From positions 1 to 64,000 of the forward strand of contig JBAMDO010000057.1 in assembly GCA_037074765.1 (NCBI GenBank): DNA of 64,000 bases, written 5' to 3'. The DNA comes from Mansonella perstans. Lineage: Eukaryota; Nematoda; Chromadorea; Rhabditida; Onchocercidae. The notes under the pieces were generated by a model. The model worked only from the letters and a program-made list of their open reading frames with translations. It did no database searches and was not told where the DNA came from. The translations under genes were made by a program, and so were the position numbers. Positions within the stretch are counted from its first letter, which is position 1. Each line of letters opens with the position of its first letter. Positions 1 through 13,638 of this stretch are shown here, in pieces.

Positions 1-422
1 ACATTCCTCTATGATATGTGTATTATGGGATATCTCGGGTAGTCTGCCTAGTACTTCGATTCCTCCAATGAATCAGACAGGCTGGAACTATTCCTAATTG
101 TTAGACTTTTTGCGAAAATAATTGCTCGGTAAATATACTTTACAATTTCGCTTTTTTTTTTAACTGGTGAATCGTTTATTTATGACTGAGGGCAATAGAA
201 TTTTTCTTGCAGGAAATTTTTAAATTAATGTTTAAATTAATAAAGATCTATTTTTTTATAAATTTTTTACTGTATTTGTTTACAAATTGGAATATTTCGT
301 TTAAACATTCTCTCAAAGAATATCTCAAAGATTTCACACAAACACCAAATATTGTCTGGCAAATATCGGGAAAAATGTTTGAGAATTATCAATCCTTCCA
401 AATATGTAACAAACAGTAATTT
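1..422. other. No gene assigned
   Basis: AT-rich. A plus-strand frame from about 11 to 101 (ending ...PPMNQTGWNYS stop) looks faintly coding and could be the tail of a gene that lies to the left, but no splice site or homology supports it. Confidence 0.3.
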
Positions 423-681
423 TCAAAGAATGTGTTCTTCGCATAAATCACATACGCAGCTTTTATCCTGATCAGCACGTAAGCTCATCCATTCCAATGC
501 ATGCTGACAGAAAGTGCATTTTTTAGGCTCCCAGACTATTTTGCTACCAGAGAAACGGCTCATATATTTTCTGCGATTTGGCGGGGTTATTGATTTACGT
601 ATTCTGCGATTTGGCGGGGTTATTGATTTACGTATTCTGCGATTTGGCGGGATGATTGGTTTTGCCAGTGATTTGTGGAAT
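423..681 (-). CDS. Terminal exon of an unidentified gene: 11-residue repeats followed by a Cys-rich, zinc-knuckle-like C-terminus
   Basis: On the minus strand an acceptor (TTTTCACTTAG) at about 682 opens a frame of 85 codons ending in TGA at 425-423. It begins FHKSLAKPIIPPNRR, then contains two copies of RIRKSITPPNR (encoded by the 33-bp tandem repeat), then KYMSRFSG, and ends with CTFCQHALEWMSLRADQ and CVCDLCEEH. The spacing C-x2-C ... C-x-C-x2-C resembles a small zinc-binding knuckle at a C-terminus. The exon starts in phase 2. The upstream exons would lie at higher coordinates, in or before the anillin gene, and I could not place them. A possible preceding piece at about 733-775 gives the right phase but has no acceptor. 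I do not recognise the family. A plus-strand reading of the same DNA also stays open because the repeat is frame-preserving, but it lacks the Cys pattern. Confidence 0.5.
569..657 (-). repeat. 33-bp tandem repeat, about 2.7 copies, in frame inside an exon
   Basis: Two identical 33-bp units (569-601 and 602-634) and a truncated, slightly diverged third. Read on the minus strand they add 11-residue blocks (RIRKSITPPNR) to the C-terminal exon of the unidentified gene. A period of 33 keeps the frame. Confidence 0.85.
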
Positions 682-1282
682 CTAAGTGAAAATTTCTTTT
701 CTTATTAGTTAATTTGCAGCGATATTCATTTGTACAATCCTATCGGAAGTTTCGAAATGGGAAGACGTGGAGTGAGATTTTTGAGAATTTTAAACAAATT
801 AAATAAATTTTATTCGAATATAATTTTTACAAAAATAATAAATTAAATTCATTACTTTTCATTTAATAGAAATTCCTTAATATATTTTGTCTAACAAAAA
901 ATTTTTTTTTAAATTTCAAATTATATTATTTTTTTATTCAAAAAATTTTCTAATCATTACTTTAATCGAATAAAATTGAAAATTATTAAGGATTTTGATG
1001 ATGATGATGGAGAATACAATAACTACAGAAATAACTGCTATCGATATGAGAGTGGCAATAAATATCATGTTGGAAATGTTATTATTTCATTTAAAAAAAA
1101 ATTTTATCTTTGAAATAGTGGCAATTTACTTGAATTAGATTCTTTTGTTTTTTTTTTTACCAATGTTTTTCTCATTGTATTTTCTACAATTTTATATTTC
1201 TCCCTTTAAGCATCACTTTTCAAGTGTATCTTGTACTTGGATCTCATTTTTTTCCTATGTATTGAAAGTTTCGAAATTTCAG
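682..1282. other. Probable 5' flank or first intron of the anillin-family gene
   Basis: Very AT-rich with no convincing exon on either strand. The initiating ATG exon of the anillin gene should be here or further left. An ATGATGATGATGG run near 998 is the only start-like sequence, and its downstream donor is weak. Confidence 0.3.
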
Positions 1283-4200
1283 GAGGTGAAGATTTTTCCA
1301 CCAAAATTTATTGGTGTACCAACTGGAAAATATACGGTGTGTTTGTCGAATTTAACTATCTTCATTAGTCTTTAAGTTATTTTCGGTTTCTTTTTAATTT
1401 GAACTTTTGAAAAAATGGTGACAACAAATCCTATGAAATATTACTGTGCGAGAAGAATTCTGAAAAAGTCGTATAGTTGTAAATGTTCACCAATGAATAA
1501 TGCGTACAATCATGCGTAAAACTATAGTATCTTATGGCCTAATTAAGCAATTAAAATATCACGCTATTAACATCTCGCAAAATAGGTATGACTTATTTGA
1601 TTTTTCTTTTCAGCCCAGTGCAACTGGTCTTTCACTGCAGGAAATAGCAGAATACAAGGAAGCTGTGCAAGAAAATATGGGGATTTCCTCCGCGATACAA
1701 AACACTGAGCCAAAGATGTCATCTGCAAACCCTATCGTTAGTTCATTTATTCATTCATTGTTAAAACTGTGAACGTTCTTGTTCAGATGAATTACAGAAT
1801 CTGTGCATATTAGAGATCGGTATTTATTATACTGCTGATGAACTTGAAAATAGATGGGATAACAAAGGGTAGACTGGTATTGAATATTCGCACATGAAAT
1901 TAGCTGAGAATTGATGGGACTGTGCTTGAAATTGTATTCGCAGCGAATACTCAACTATTACTATAGCCGATGCAATACCGGATTTCTAGTTTTCAAAAAA
2001 GTTCGTAAAGTTCTTTGTGAGGTATATTTATTGGATAATAACTTGGACAAAAAAGATCATTGCAGTTAACCAGCTCAGTCATGCGAGACATTGAATTAGA
2101 AAACGAACACGATCTCAATCGTAATACGATTTTATTGTCTAAAGATGTAAATTTTCTTAAAGTCTTGATTTTTTTAATTATAACTGATTCCTGCTTAATT
2201 ATTCTCTATTGCTGCTGCAGAGGCCATATTTTTGTTTGGGAAGTGAAATTATGATTTTTGCAATGCCCATTAATCGTGGCTTATCTATCTACTTCCAGAA
2301 ACTCTAATATTAGACACTCATCGACTGAACTGATTCTTTTGAGTAATATTGTAAAAACAGCTGCAAATTTAATGTTCAGAAAGGCAACGAAGAAATTTCC
2401 CATGGTTTTGGTCGGCAATATTTATTTCCACAGCGAAATACGATATTATTAAGTATTCATAGTGAAGTGAGTCATTCTTCATTTATGCTAAAAATATTAA
2501 ATTTAAAATCAAATTTGCAATGTTTTTAATCATCTCCCACTTACACAAAATGCCTTCCGTTGCAAAAAAAAATGTTCAAAAATTTACCAAAAGTGTTTCT
2601 TTGCATGTTTAATCCTTTCCTGAATAACAAAGGATTAATTTGAATTTGTTGCACTGACATTCAATTTTTTAAAATCTCATTAATCGTGATCATATTATAT
2701 ATTGAAATTGATATAGAAAGTTACTTCCCGCACTTTCTGTTTGTACAAAGTTACTCTAAGAAAACAAGTTTCGAACATTGTGAAAAAATGATTTTTTGTG
2801 GAAGGAGTACATTGAAAAATTACAGTTGTCTCTAAGCAATTCGAAAACGAAGGAGACTAATGCTGATCCATCATGGGGCTCTTGTTTCGAGGTTGGCAAT
2901 GTAATATTTGTTGAGCATTCAAGACTGATTAATGGAGATCATATACATTTACTTTTTAACCTAGTGCTTCCTAACTTTCTCAATGAAGGATCACTTTTAG
3001 CTTTTTTATCTATGGGTTTAAAAATGATAAATTTTTGGAAATAAACTTCAATTAGGACTTTAAAATTTATTAGTTAAAAAGAACTCATCTGTTTTTGTTT
3101 CCTGTACCCGCTGTTCTTGGAAACTATTGGTTGAAATCATTATTTTGGTTGAAGCACTGATCTTAAGCATTAATTCATCTGATAATTTGACTTAATTTCT
3201 TTTTAGGAGGATTTTTTTTAAAATATATGTCGTCTGCTTCATCTTTCACTCAGTATCAGTCCTTTCGGTTGTTGCTAATGCAATTACAAAAGTGGAAAAC
3301 ATAAACGTATCCTTCAGCACCCCATTTTGTATTGATTTGAATTTTGCAGTCAAATATTATCTGACTGTAAAGCAAATGTAACAATTGACACTTGAAAATA
3401 TTAAAAAAATATGTATATATATTGACGTTGCAGCTTAACCTCGATTGTGGTAATTCCCCAAATTCGAATGCCGATAAACCAAAAAATACCGCAACATCAC
3501 TGGAAATTCTTTATAATGGAGTAATAAATTGTTTAGTTTCCATTGTCCTTGTAAACTTAATTAGGATAAGAGAGTATCTCAAAGCAATGTCGTAATTCTT
3601 ATTTCAGAATAACGTTGATCTGAATATTACTCGAACAAGTATCTCTGGGCAAAAACTTGCTTCTGCTTCAGACGAAAATCTTTCTATGGAGGTAAATTTT
3701 TATTGATTTACCGTGGTAATATCATTTTATCCGTCTTTATTACTCCCTGGAAGTGGCCAAAACCTGCAATCCAAAAATTGTACATTAAGTAGAAGATTTA
3801 ACTTGGAGTTCTATTTAACTTGTACGGTTGTGAGTCCGATTATAACAGTGTCTTTATTGAGATTGAATGACTTTTTCAGTCAAGCTTGTAGCTTGATGCA
3901 GATGAAGACAATAATATAGGATAATATAGGCGTATTTAATGTATTTCGCATCACTTTTTATTGTTTTTGACAATTATTATAAAATGCGAGCATTCCTTTG
4001 ATTTCTTTCGATAATTATTATAAATTAAAGCTAAATGAAAATGCTTGGGAAGTTGAAAATGTAATTGACAGATTATGTTTCCCTAAGAACGGTTTAAACA
4101 GAAAAATAGTATATTTTTCTCCGCCTGAAACGGAGATGTTGACTGAAGGAGCTTAGTTTTTCTTTATCAAGGAAATTTTTATGCACGTAAATAATTCTTT

Positions 4201-7200
4201 TTCTATGTTTTTGCTAGCTTGCGCAAGAAATGGTTGCATCGGTGTATTAAACACATTTTTAAAAAAAAAAAAAAAAAAAACTTTTAAAATCCATTTCCAT
4301 TCAAAATTTGAATGAATTTTGTTCGTGCAAAATACTACGTAGAATAAGCAGTTTGATAATTATCACAGAAAAGTTGCATTTCAAATGTACCTGCTTATTG
4401 AAGTACTTTGAGAAATGATTTAATTTATCAACATAGGTCTACTAGTTGTTGCATTCAATTCGTTGTCTCATCGATATTTTAAAAATAAAGCATGAATGTT
4501 CACTTGTTACTATTTGCATTTATTTTAGCTGAATGCAGTCAAAGATAATGCAAGGAATCATAGAAATATAATTTTTCTTGCTTTGAAACCAGATATTTGA
4601 TTAAAGGATATCAGGAAAGTGTTTATAAAAATTTAAATATACGTTTGAAATTAAAGGTCACTCTTGTTTTACTTGACCCTTGTTCTCGTAAATGATGGGC
4701 ATTATACAGGCATTACTAGTTTATAAAGGTTGCTTACATAACAACTAAAATATGAATTCCTGAAATAAATATAAGTTATGGAAAGGAATTATGAATTATA
4801 ATATTGTTACCTAAAATTATCGCGGTGCACATTTTCAGAAAGTACAGAAATTCTGGGAGAGAAATGACTAAGACATAGTCCAGGACAGCAAAATCTATTA
4901 AGTGCTTTGCTTCATTACTTTTCAGGATTTGCATAATGGAGCACACCGAGCCTCTGACAATTGTCTTGATGTTTTATGTGGTGAAATACCTGAAAATTCA
5001 CGTTTTATGTCAAGATGGAAAAGCCTTTCTGTTCCTGCGGTTTGTTAAGAATTTTGCATAATAAAATGATAGTATATCGATTATCGAGTTTGAATTATGG
5101 ATACGAATTTATTCAATTCTTGCCTATAAGACTCAACTGAATTAAGAAAGGGAAGCTGGTGTTTGGGTTTACCATAAGTTGTTTATGTGGATTTAGAATG
5201 CGGAAATAGGTTAAAGAGTAAAAGCATAGAAAACTCACGAATTTTTTTTCAGCAAGATCATAAGTGTGCTTTGATTTTCCCGAAGAATAAGAATATAAAA
5301 AACTGCAACTGATATTGGGAGATTGAGTAAAAAATTTCATTTTTCTGTAAATCGTGCAGTAAGCATTTTGGTCATCATTTTTATTTGTTAAGAGACAAAA
5401 TATTAATCTGAGTTTAGGTTGCTTCAATCTCTGAAAACGATGTGTCGACACGGGATACTAGATTCTCATCGAAATATAGCCGCGACAGTCAAGTTAGTTT
5501 TACAAGCGTTATAGCATCATAACAATCCATTATAATTTTTTCTCAAGTCAGAAATATTGTTTATTATTTTAGTTTTGATATTCCAAGAATTAATTTTCTG
5601 CTTAGAGAATTGCATGTCGAATAGTTGGTAAAATAAGATTATTTTTTGTGCTGGAAAATGGAGATTTGTTATTCAAATGTTTTCAGGCTGAAATATTACT
5701 GACGGCATCAAAGCATAAAAAAACACCACTGAATGAATCGCATGATTATGTGCCGTTAATCGATCAATCATTTAACCTTACAGATTCATCTGCAGATAGC
5801 AAAAAGAATTTGAATGATTCTGTTCCAGAGGTTAGTGATTACATATCTAAGAAATCTCTTTTGATTAAAAGTGTACTTAGATGTATTATATAGATTTGAT
5901 TTCTAGGGCGATGTAACTCTTTCGCTGGAGTTGTACACAACACCGAGAAATGATGCAAATGAAGAGGTGGGGAATAAATTTATAGCTTTAAGTTTGAATG
6001 ACACCAGTATTTTTAAGGTTCCAATTTTCTAAGAACATGATTAGAGAGGAATTCTTCTTTTGACAATTTTCTAAAAATTTAGAGAAAATTGAGGGGCACA
6101 GAACTGTCTTATACGGTGCTGTCAGATGTCAACCACACGTTAGGATGTGATTTCAACCAAACGCAAATTAACTGTGAGGAATATTATAAATACAAAACAA
6201 ATGCTGCGCAGAAGACAAAGGTCGTAAGCTATATGTTACGTGTTCACAATAAGAATAACATTAATGAAAAGAAAATAAAAATTTGCTGTTTCTATGCACT
6301 GTGTTTTTAAGGAGTTTCAATACTTTGTTTTATCTACGAGCTTTGTATATTTTAATGCACACTGGTGCACTCACTTTGCTTACCTCATTTAAACAAAGTT
6401 TTTTTTTTGAATGACAACTGTATATTTTTCATTGCTTGAATATTTTAGTTAAATTCAAGTTTTTTGCAAACATTTTTCTGTGCTTTTCATCATAAGACTT
6501 CATCAATTCTCCAGGAATTGTCCAAAAGCGATTTGAAAAAGTACTGTTTTGTTACGCAGCATACTGTTATTTATCCAGTAAGTCATTTGGAAATGCAGTG
6601 TTTCCCGAACAGCATTTGCCAATTCAAATACGAAACAAAAGATGGGAAAAGTGAGGAAAAGCAAACAAACATTTTACGCAGAGAACAGTATTCGCTAACT
6701 AAGGATCCTATAGTGACACAGTCACCAAAGGTGAATTTGTTGTGTTTCCAAATCCAGTGGTATTTTCGAGATCAGATATTTGTCGCTTCCTTTAATCCTT
6801 TGTTTCAGGATACAAATGAAGCAGCATCTATGCTGAACATAATGCTGCAGCGACGTTTAAATAATGGTGGAAGCCAGAATGACTCTATCACTCAGGAACG
6901 ATTAAATAGTTTTTATTCGACACCACCCAGCGACCCGAAATCAGCATCACAAAATATGAATTTTCGAAGTCCCACAGTCTGTCTTTTTAGAAGTTGAACT
7001 TTATCTGTCATCTTTATTTCACTTGGTATAAGAATACAGTACATCGCATTTATGAGTTGTTAATTACTAGGTTAGACAACTAATTATCTTTCCTCTTTTT
7101 CAGAGAACTAACGAATTAAGTGAATTTATTGATGGAAGGAATGTTTCATTACCATATGAGGTCGTTTTTCAGCTCTACCTGAGAGTAGTGAACTTTTCTT

Positions 7201-10200
7201 GCCACTTCAGCGCATTGCTTTTCTCATTTTAGTGGCACAAATAAAGCATAGAATTATAAGTATGGTAAGTTATGTAATTATTTAAGATGGACAAAAAGGC
7301 AACAATGGTTGTGAACGAGCAACATAAATATATAGTCCAAGAACCGAAAGAGCCTTTTTTGAAGCAACATTATGAAAATAGCTTTGATAAGAAATTTCAA
7401 AGATCTAACAGCGATGGCCGCTCAACAATTCGGTATGGTTTGTAGTGATAACAATTCATCGTTTTGATGAGAGAGCACGGACAATTCTTGTTAGTAATGC
7501 TGGTATTTATGAGGATATCTTGTACAAAGAAATTTTACGTTTTCGAAAAAAACTAGATTTATAGTTCCCTCACTACTTCCTTTTTGCAAGAATTTGTTGG
7601 TTGGATTTTTTATTTTCATGAGTTTTTAATAAATCTCCATAGTAAAAAAACAAACTGACTTTGGTAGCGATCATATATGCATGTTTCTAATTTAATGTAA
7701 TTTTTTAAATCATATTGCGATTGTTCATGATCTGGTAAGGAACACTTTTGTCAAAATACCATTTAATAAAATTTTGACTAGGAAAAAAAAATACACTGAA
7801 ACATTAATCGAAGCCGTTCGTTTTATTCCAATCACCTTTCATCAAAAAATAATTGACACTTATTATGATAGCTATGTGGAAATATTTCTGTAAATCTTTG
7901 TGTTAAAATTAAAAACAGGTCAGTGTACGACGATTTTCCTTGATCTTGCCTCGACATTTCACCGATACATGAAATCACATATTGATGTGCTTAATATATA
8001 TTATAGTGACCGTTTGCCACGAGGAATGACACGTAAGCTGGCATCATTCTTTGAAACAATGAGTGATGCAGCAAAAGTAGAGATGTTGCGAGAAATGAAT
8101 CATTTGAAACGGCGCGGCAAGTCAGTTCCGCCGAAAATTGTTAGTAAAACCTGTCACCAAGAAACTAAAGCCAATAAGGAACTTTTCCATGGTTTGTTTC
8201 ATCTGCTGCCTTTAGAAGTTCAGTCCTAAACACTTGGCGACCTTTTTTAATCTACAAAACAGTTAATTTTAACTATTAATTCGAAGAAATTGGAACTCAT
8301 TTAGGTCTCACAGTTCCATGCAAAAGAAGTGGTGGGTTTGAAGGACATTATGTAAGAGACAAGGTTGTCGAGGCACGCAGCGTACGCAGCATTGTGAATC
8401 GGTTGGATTTTATACCTTTATTTTCTTTCTTTTATTAATATTTTTTTGCTTTCTGTATAAACATTTTTAGCTTTGAATCAGTGTTGGATCCAAATATGTG
8501 TCGAAATTCACCGGCAGCAGTTCAGAATGATATAACACCACAAAGACCAAAGAATCGGAAACGATACTCGCAGTACGTTACGAGCATGTTACAAACAGTT
8601 CCGGGTATTACTAATTACAGAAGCAGTAAAAATGTTTTTGCTGTTGACTCGAACTACAACGTCTGTAATACTGAAAGGTCATCTTTACCGCGATCAGATG
8701 ATTGGGGTGAGTGCTCAGATCACGAAACTCTCTCTCTTAATTTACCGTACGACAGTAAGAGCAACGCGAACGTTTGGGATCAACAACAATACGAATTAGG
8801 ATTACGCAAGGTCTTCATTTTTTTCATTCATTATTTTTGTTTAACAGAAGAGCAAATTGACTTTTCCAGTGTCGACGTAATAAAAAGTAATAAAATGTTT
8901 AGAAATTCAAATTCTTTGCTGTTTGAAATTTATTTTTCAGGGAATAACCAGTCTGAAGCGTTACGACAGCAGTTACAACAGGATGACGAATGTAGAGTAA
9001 TTTCATCATTTATCTAAATGAATAAACGAAGATAATCATTTAATCAGAAATCCATGTTTTTTTTCTTATCACCTCTGTCACTAAATACTGCAGAAGCGAA
9101 AAAAGTAAATCAGTCGCTGGTTAACCCAAAAAAAAAAAAAAAAAAAAAAACATTGAATATAAATCGCAGAGTGTTGATGTTTGTATCGAAGCTTAGTAAT
9201 AAAGGATAAGTTTATTGCGGATTCATGATGTAATATATCACTTCAGCAAGAACTATTTGAGATTTTAAAGTGTTTCCGTATTTGCACATACACATTACTT
9301 AAACTTGCTATATTGATTATAAGATCTGTTGCAGATCCTCAGTCAAATGAATAACACTGCAGAAGTACAACTGAGCTATCGTAAGGATACTGCAACTAAT
9401 GGTTCACAAAAACGTATGCGATTTTTGCTGTTTACTTTCATCTTCATCTTGAAGATAGTGTCGTATATTATATATTTTTGTAGATATTTATGAAGAAAGA
9501 CCTAATAGCGAAGTTGTGGATCATGTTGCTGAGGTAGAAAAGGCCTTTGATTTCGTCAACAAGGTTTGCTTTGATTATCGTTGGTATTATAGTTAATTCT
9601 CTGTAATCTAACAGCTTAAATCTTAAACAGATGTAATTTAGGCTGAATCACAAGCAACTCATGGCCGACAGTATTCGCTAGAATCTTTGGAGAAATCTTC
9701 ATTATCACATGCAAAAACTTGCTATTCGGTTAGTGCCATTTTTTATGATAACTTTCGCATTTATTAAAACTAAGCATTGTAGGAATGTAAAATGTTGAAT
9801 TTGTTATTGTAAATTATTGTACATTCTAAAATATTCATAAACATTACTTTTTGTTGTGCATGTATTGAATTGCTTACAGCATAAATTACCAAATGATGAC
9901 GTTCCTGTTCGTTTCTCTTCTGCTGTTAACTCGCCACCGCCTTCCGCGAATCAACGAATGGCAACATATGAACACAAAGATCTGGTTGTAATTTAATTAT
10001 GGTATTTAGAAACTATTTCTGAAGGTGATTCCTTCAGGGTTTAGATTAAAGGCTGTTTAGCCTCCATTTTTTGTTTATCCTCCAAATCTTAAATTCTGTT
10101 GTGATTTTCGTGGATGTGATTTGTGAATAATAGATTTGCTTCTCCACGCTGATTGCTTCATAAGATTGAAATTTCCTAAAGTTTATTTAATAGCGATTGC

Positions 10201-12903
10201 CAACATATATGGCGTAATTAGAGTATGTTATGCTATTCCAATAAGAATAAAAATACTTGGAGGGAGTGGAACCGAAAATTACTTGTTTTCAGATGAAAAG
10301 TGCTAAAGTTGGAGATCGTACGGTTAGAGAGGACCCAATGGCCACTTCCACTCCTCTTGATAGTTCACCGGGTTCTAATAGTCTTATGTATACCTCTGCA
10401 AGTTATATGCTTAATCGAAGCGGCATCTCTTCAATAACAGCCTCGACAGCACATGAATTCGTTCAACTCCAACGATTAGATATAGAAATGCAGGTAATAA
10501 TGTACAAGGATTAGGATTCAAGTAATATAATAATATAATTACATTTATATATATGCATAACAACAGTGGTGGTGTAGCTCTGAATTTAGCTTGAATCCTG
10601 GCAAAAATTGATCTATTTGAATACAAATCGCTCGTATATCCTGCGATAATCAATCAATTTCTATTTTTACAGCAGTCAGTTTCTAACTGAAACATTTTTT
10701 TGTCTTGAGATTTCCTGAGTTGCTATTGAAATGTCGCTTAATTTTCTTCATTGTTGAATATCGCTGTTGTGAAGCTTTTATATCAAAATGGATTGCAGAC
10801 AGTAAAGCAAGAAATGAGAATCCAGGAGGGTCAAATTGCACAGGCATCATTGGCATTAACTCACTGCAAAAAGAATAGCAGTTTTAATGGAACTATTGTC
10901 GAGGTTAGTCCTTACAGTTTAAGCAGTTTTTGAAGTACATTATGCTAAAGTGCTTTATATTTTTTGTTCTGCAGAAATCCCTGACCAAATCTAAAAAATG
11001 GAGGAAAAAATATTTTAGAATAAGAACTTGATATTAATATTTTATAATATAATTACAGCTAAGCGCTCAGCGTGGCTTGTTGCTAGCACGTGAACGATTT
11101 ATGGCATTGCATAATGAAATGCAACGATTAAAAACACGTCGACTTGTAAAGGGACCGATTCCTCCACTAGCTAAGCGTATGCGTGGAGCTATCGACCTTA
11201 CATCAATTAACGTTTATCTCAATCGGAACTTCTGCGCTCGCAATATCGATGAAAGTAAGTAGATGGCGATATTTGTTGTGCAGAATTTGTCACTACTTTT
11301 TTATTAGTCCATAATCATGATCATTTATTATCTTTCTATTTTCTTATTCTTTATTATCTCTGTTGTTTTCTTATTTTTTATTATTCTGCTGAGGAATAAA
11401 CTGTCTTTTTGTAGATGTTTCGTATGCTTTCGTTGTTCTGCTGAAAACTGATGAACAAGTAGAAGCTACGCAAACAGTTACGTTGATGGACACACGAGCT
11501 TTGCGTGTTAGCAAAGTTCATTTTTCTGATCATATTCGATTTACAAACTTGCCGGTCGATTTCATAATATCGTTGGAGATTTACGCTTTGGTAACGAAAT
11601 TTATTTATTATATTTGCTGTTCTTTAGGATCTCTTCATTTGACTGTTATAGTTTGCCTGTTGAAAAAAAAATCGCTTAGGAAGTAGTCACGTGTTCAACA
11701 CTTTTAAATCTTGATTATTTTCAGTTTTCCTGATGACATATGTTATTATAACTATTCTCATTTTACAATGATACCTACAGTTCTAGCTTTTCCTACTCCG
11801 AACTTTGTTTGATAGCTCACCTCCAGTCATGTAGGTTTGTAGCTCTAAACTTTGAGCTAGATGGTGTTTTTATTCATTTTTGTTGTTGAAATTACACGCT
11901 GTTGATTTTATAAGGAATTATCCACTTTTAGAAAGTCACTGAAAATCGCCGTTCGGATGACTATTCATGCAATATGCTGAAGAACAAAGCGAAATCATTG
12001 TTGAGTCCATGTTGGTTATATATTACTTTATCATATCCGTTTAAAAAATCTTCTGTTTTGCCGCCAGTTTTATTTCGGATTTAATTTTTTAGCTAAGAAG
12101 ACATGCGTTAATGAATCAATTGTGGGTTTCTCAGAATTCACGTGCTGCGGACATATCCGTTTGAATAGGGACACTGTTGGTATGCAGAAGTTCTACCTGG
12201 ATGGGGCGGTTTATCCCTTGGAAGGAACAATTGAGATCGATTCTCGCTGCACGACACTTCCTCCTGCTATTGAAATCGATTTCGAAGGATTCTTGGTGAA
12301 TTTAAAAGTCAAAAGTCAATGGAAATTGTAGGAATTTTTTTTTTGGATTTTCATTTGCATTAATTTGTTTTGTAATTTGTATTTCAGACTATGTATCAAA
12401 TAATAGCTGGATTAGGATCATGGGCTAGATACTGGGCTGTTCTACGTTGTGGTCTTGTGCAATTTTGGAAATATCCAGATGATGAAGCTTCCGAGAAGGT
12501 TTTTATGTATAACTTCATATTCCATGGCAATAATATAATATTTCGAAGATGTTTCGTTGCATTAATTGCTTTCAGCCAGCTCTTGCATGCATGGACCTTT
12601 CAAAATGTACGGACAAAGAAATTAGCCATGCATCCCAGGAAATCTGTTCACGTCCGAATGCTTTCACCATCGATCTTCTAGTTTCAACATCATTCTCTCG
12701 TACAGAGAAGAAACGGTTTGCATCACTCGTTTTCAAGGGATTGGTAAGAAAAAAGGCTTCACTTAGAAGAATGAATAGATAGACATTCAAGAGTAGGTAA
12801 ATATGCCTACTTTTTCAGTGTATTATTATCTGCGGACACGAAGGAGCTTTGTACTGCTTGGTTGAATGCATTGAATGGGACATTGGAAGTACTTCGAGGA
12901 TAG
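1283..12903 (+). CDS. Anillin-family cytokinesis scaffold (ANI-1/ANI-2-like), 31 exons, start exon not found
   Basis: The C-terminal part gives the identity. Exons 10799-10903, 11059-11254 (QRGLLLARERFMALHNEMQR), 11415-11590, 11932-12010 and 12093-12295 form the anillin homology (AHD/C2-like) region. Exons 12388-12498, 12576-12715 and 12819-12903 form a PH domain ending LLSADTKELCTAWLNALN before the stop. Upstream exons, all in phase, are 1283-1336, 1614-1736, 2066-2146, 2826-2891, 3434-3520, 3608-3691, 4926-5039, 5687-5830, 5907-5966, 6083-6220, 6515-6730, 6809-6976, 7104-7160, 7287-7432, 8007-8143, 8305-8401, 8471-8810, 8941-8991, 9335-9413, 9484-9563, 9642-9728, 9880-9984 and 10293-10493. 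Together they make 1,270 codons, close to known anillins (about 1,100-1,200). Anillins link RhoA, septins, actomyosin and the membrane at the contractile ring and germline bridges. The N-terminal half is Ser/Asn-rich with no motif I recognise. Exon 7287 opens with ATG right after an acceptor and could start a short form. Smaller 5' exons may have been missed. Confidence 0.88.
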
Positions 12904-13638
12904 CCGTAATTTTGTTGATATGGATTACTTTTTAATGCGCATAATTCTCGAGATTGTCGGTTTTCAAATACTGATAATTAAAAGTGTAGAGTGTGACATT
13001 TCGAATTATTTCCTAATGATAATAGTATGAATCTTTTTCACGCAATTTTTTGCTTGTTTGCTGACTTATTTTAATTATAAAGCTCATGTTATTTTTTTCT
13101 TTCTCTGATTTTATTTCATATTACAAGAATTCAGTTCATTGTTATTACTATGTGTGGATAAATTGTTACTTTTAATTCTTATTGTGTGCTGCAACAAATA
13201 TAAGCGTCCAATAGCGCAGTATTGAAAGTTTGTATATTCTTGTAGCTATAAATTTAAAGATATTTTATTGATTAATTTTTCATTCTTTCAGATTTTTCAG
13301 CTGATATTTCTTTTTGAAAGATTTGTAATTAGTTGGGGAAATGGATTTTGATTTTTTGTTTAATCATTTTCTACTGAGAGCAGCATTTAGAGCTGAGTTG
13401 TAGAAAGAGAATAACTTATTTAATTATTAATTGATTTAGTGAATGAAATGCGTTGGTTGCTTTGTTGATGTTCCATTGAGGTATTATTCCTATGTTAATT
13501 TACTATATTATAGCTTCTGTGTGTGTTTGGGCTAGCAAACGAATTTTACAATGCACTGGATCTAGTGATTAGTTTTAAATACAGAAATTTCGGAAAGTTG
13601 TGCAACTTTATTCTATCTCTACTCTTTTTTCAGGTTCG
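12904..13638. other. Intergenic, anillin 3' flank
   Basis: AT-rich with no exon seen. A pyrimidine-rich acceptor (CTTTTTTCAG) ends five bases before the ATG of the next gene and is a likely trans-splice (SL) acceptor site. Confidence 0.5.

Noticed and set aside
12820..12935. Alternative last anillin frame reading CIIICGHEGALYCLVE from a phase-0 join
   Set aside because: The donor AAACG|GTTTGC (12715) gives phase 2 and restores the PH-domain end LLSADTKELCTAWLNALN, a clear family match.
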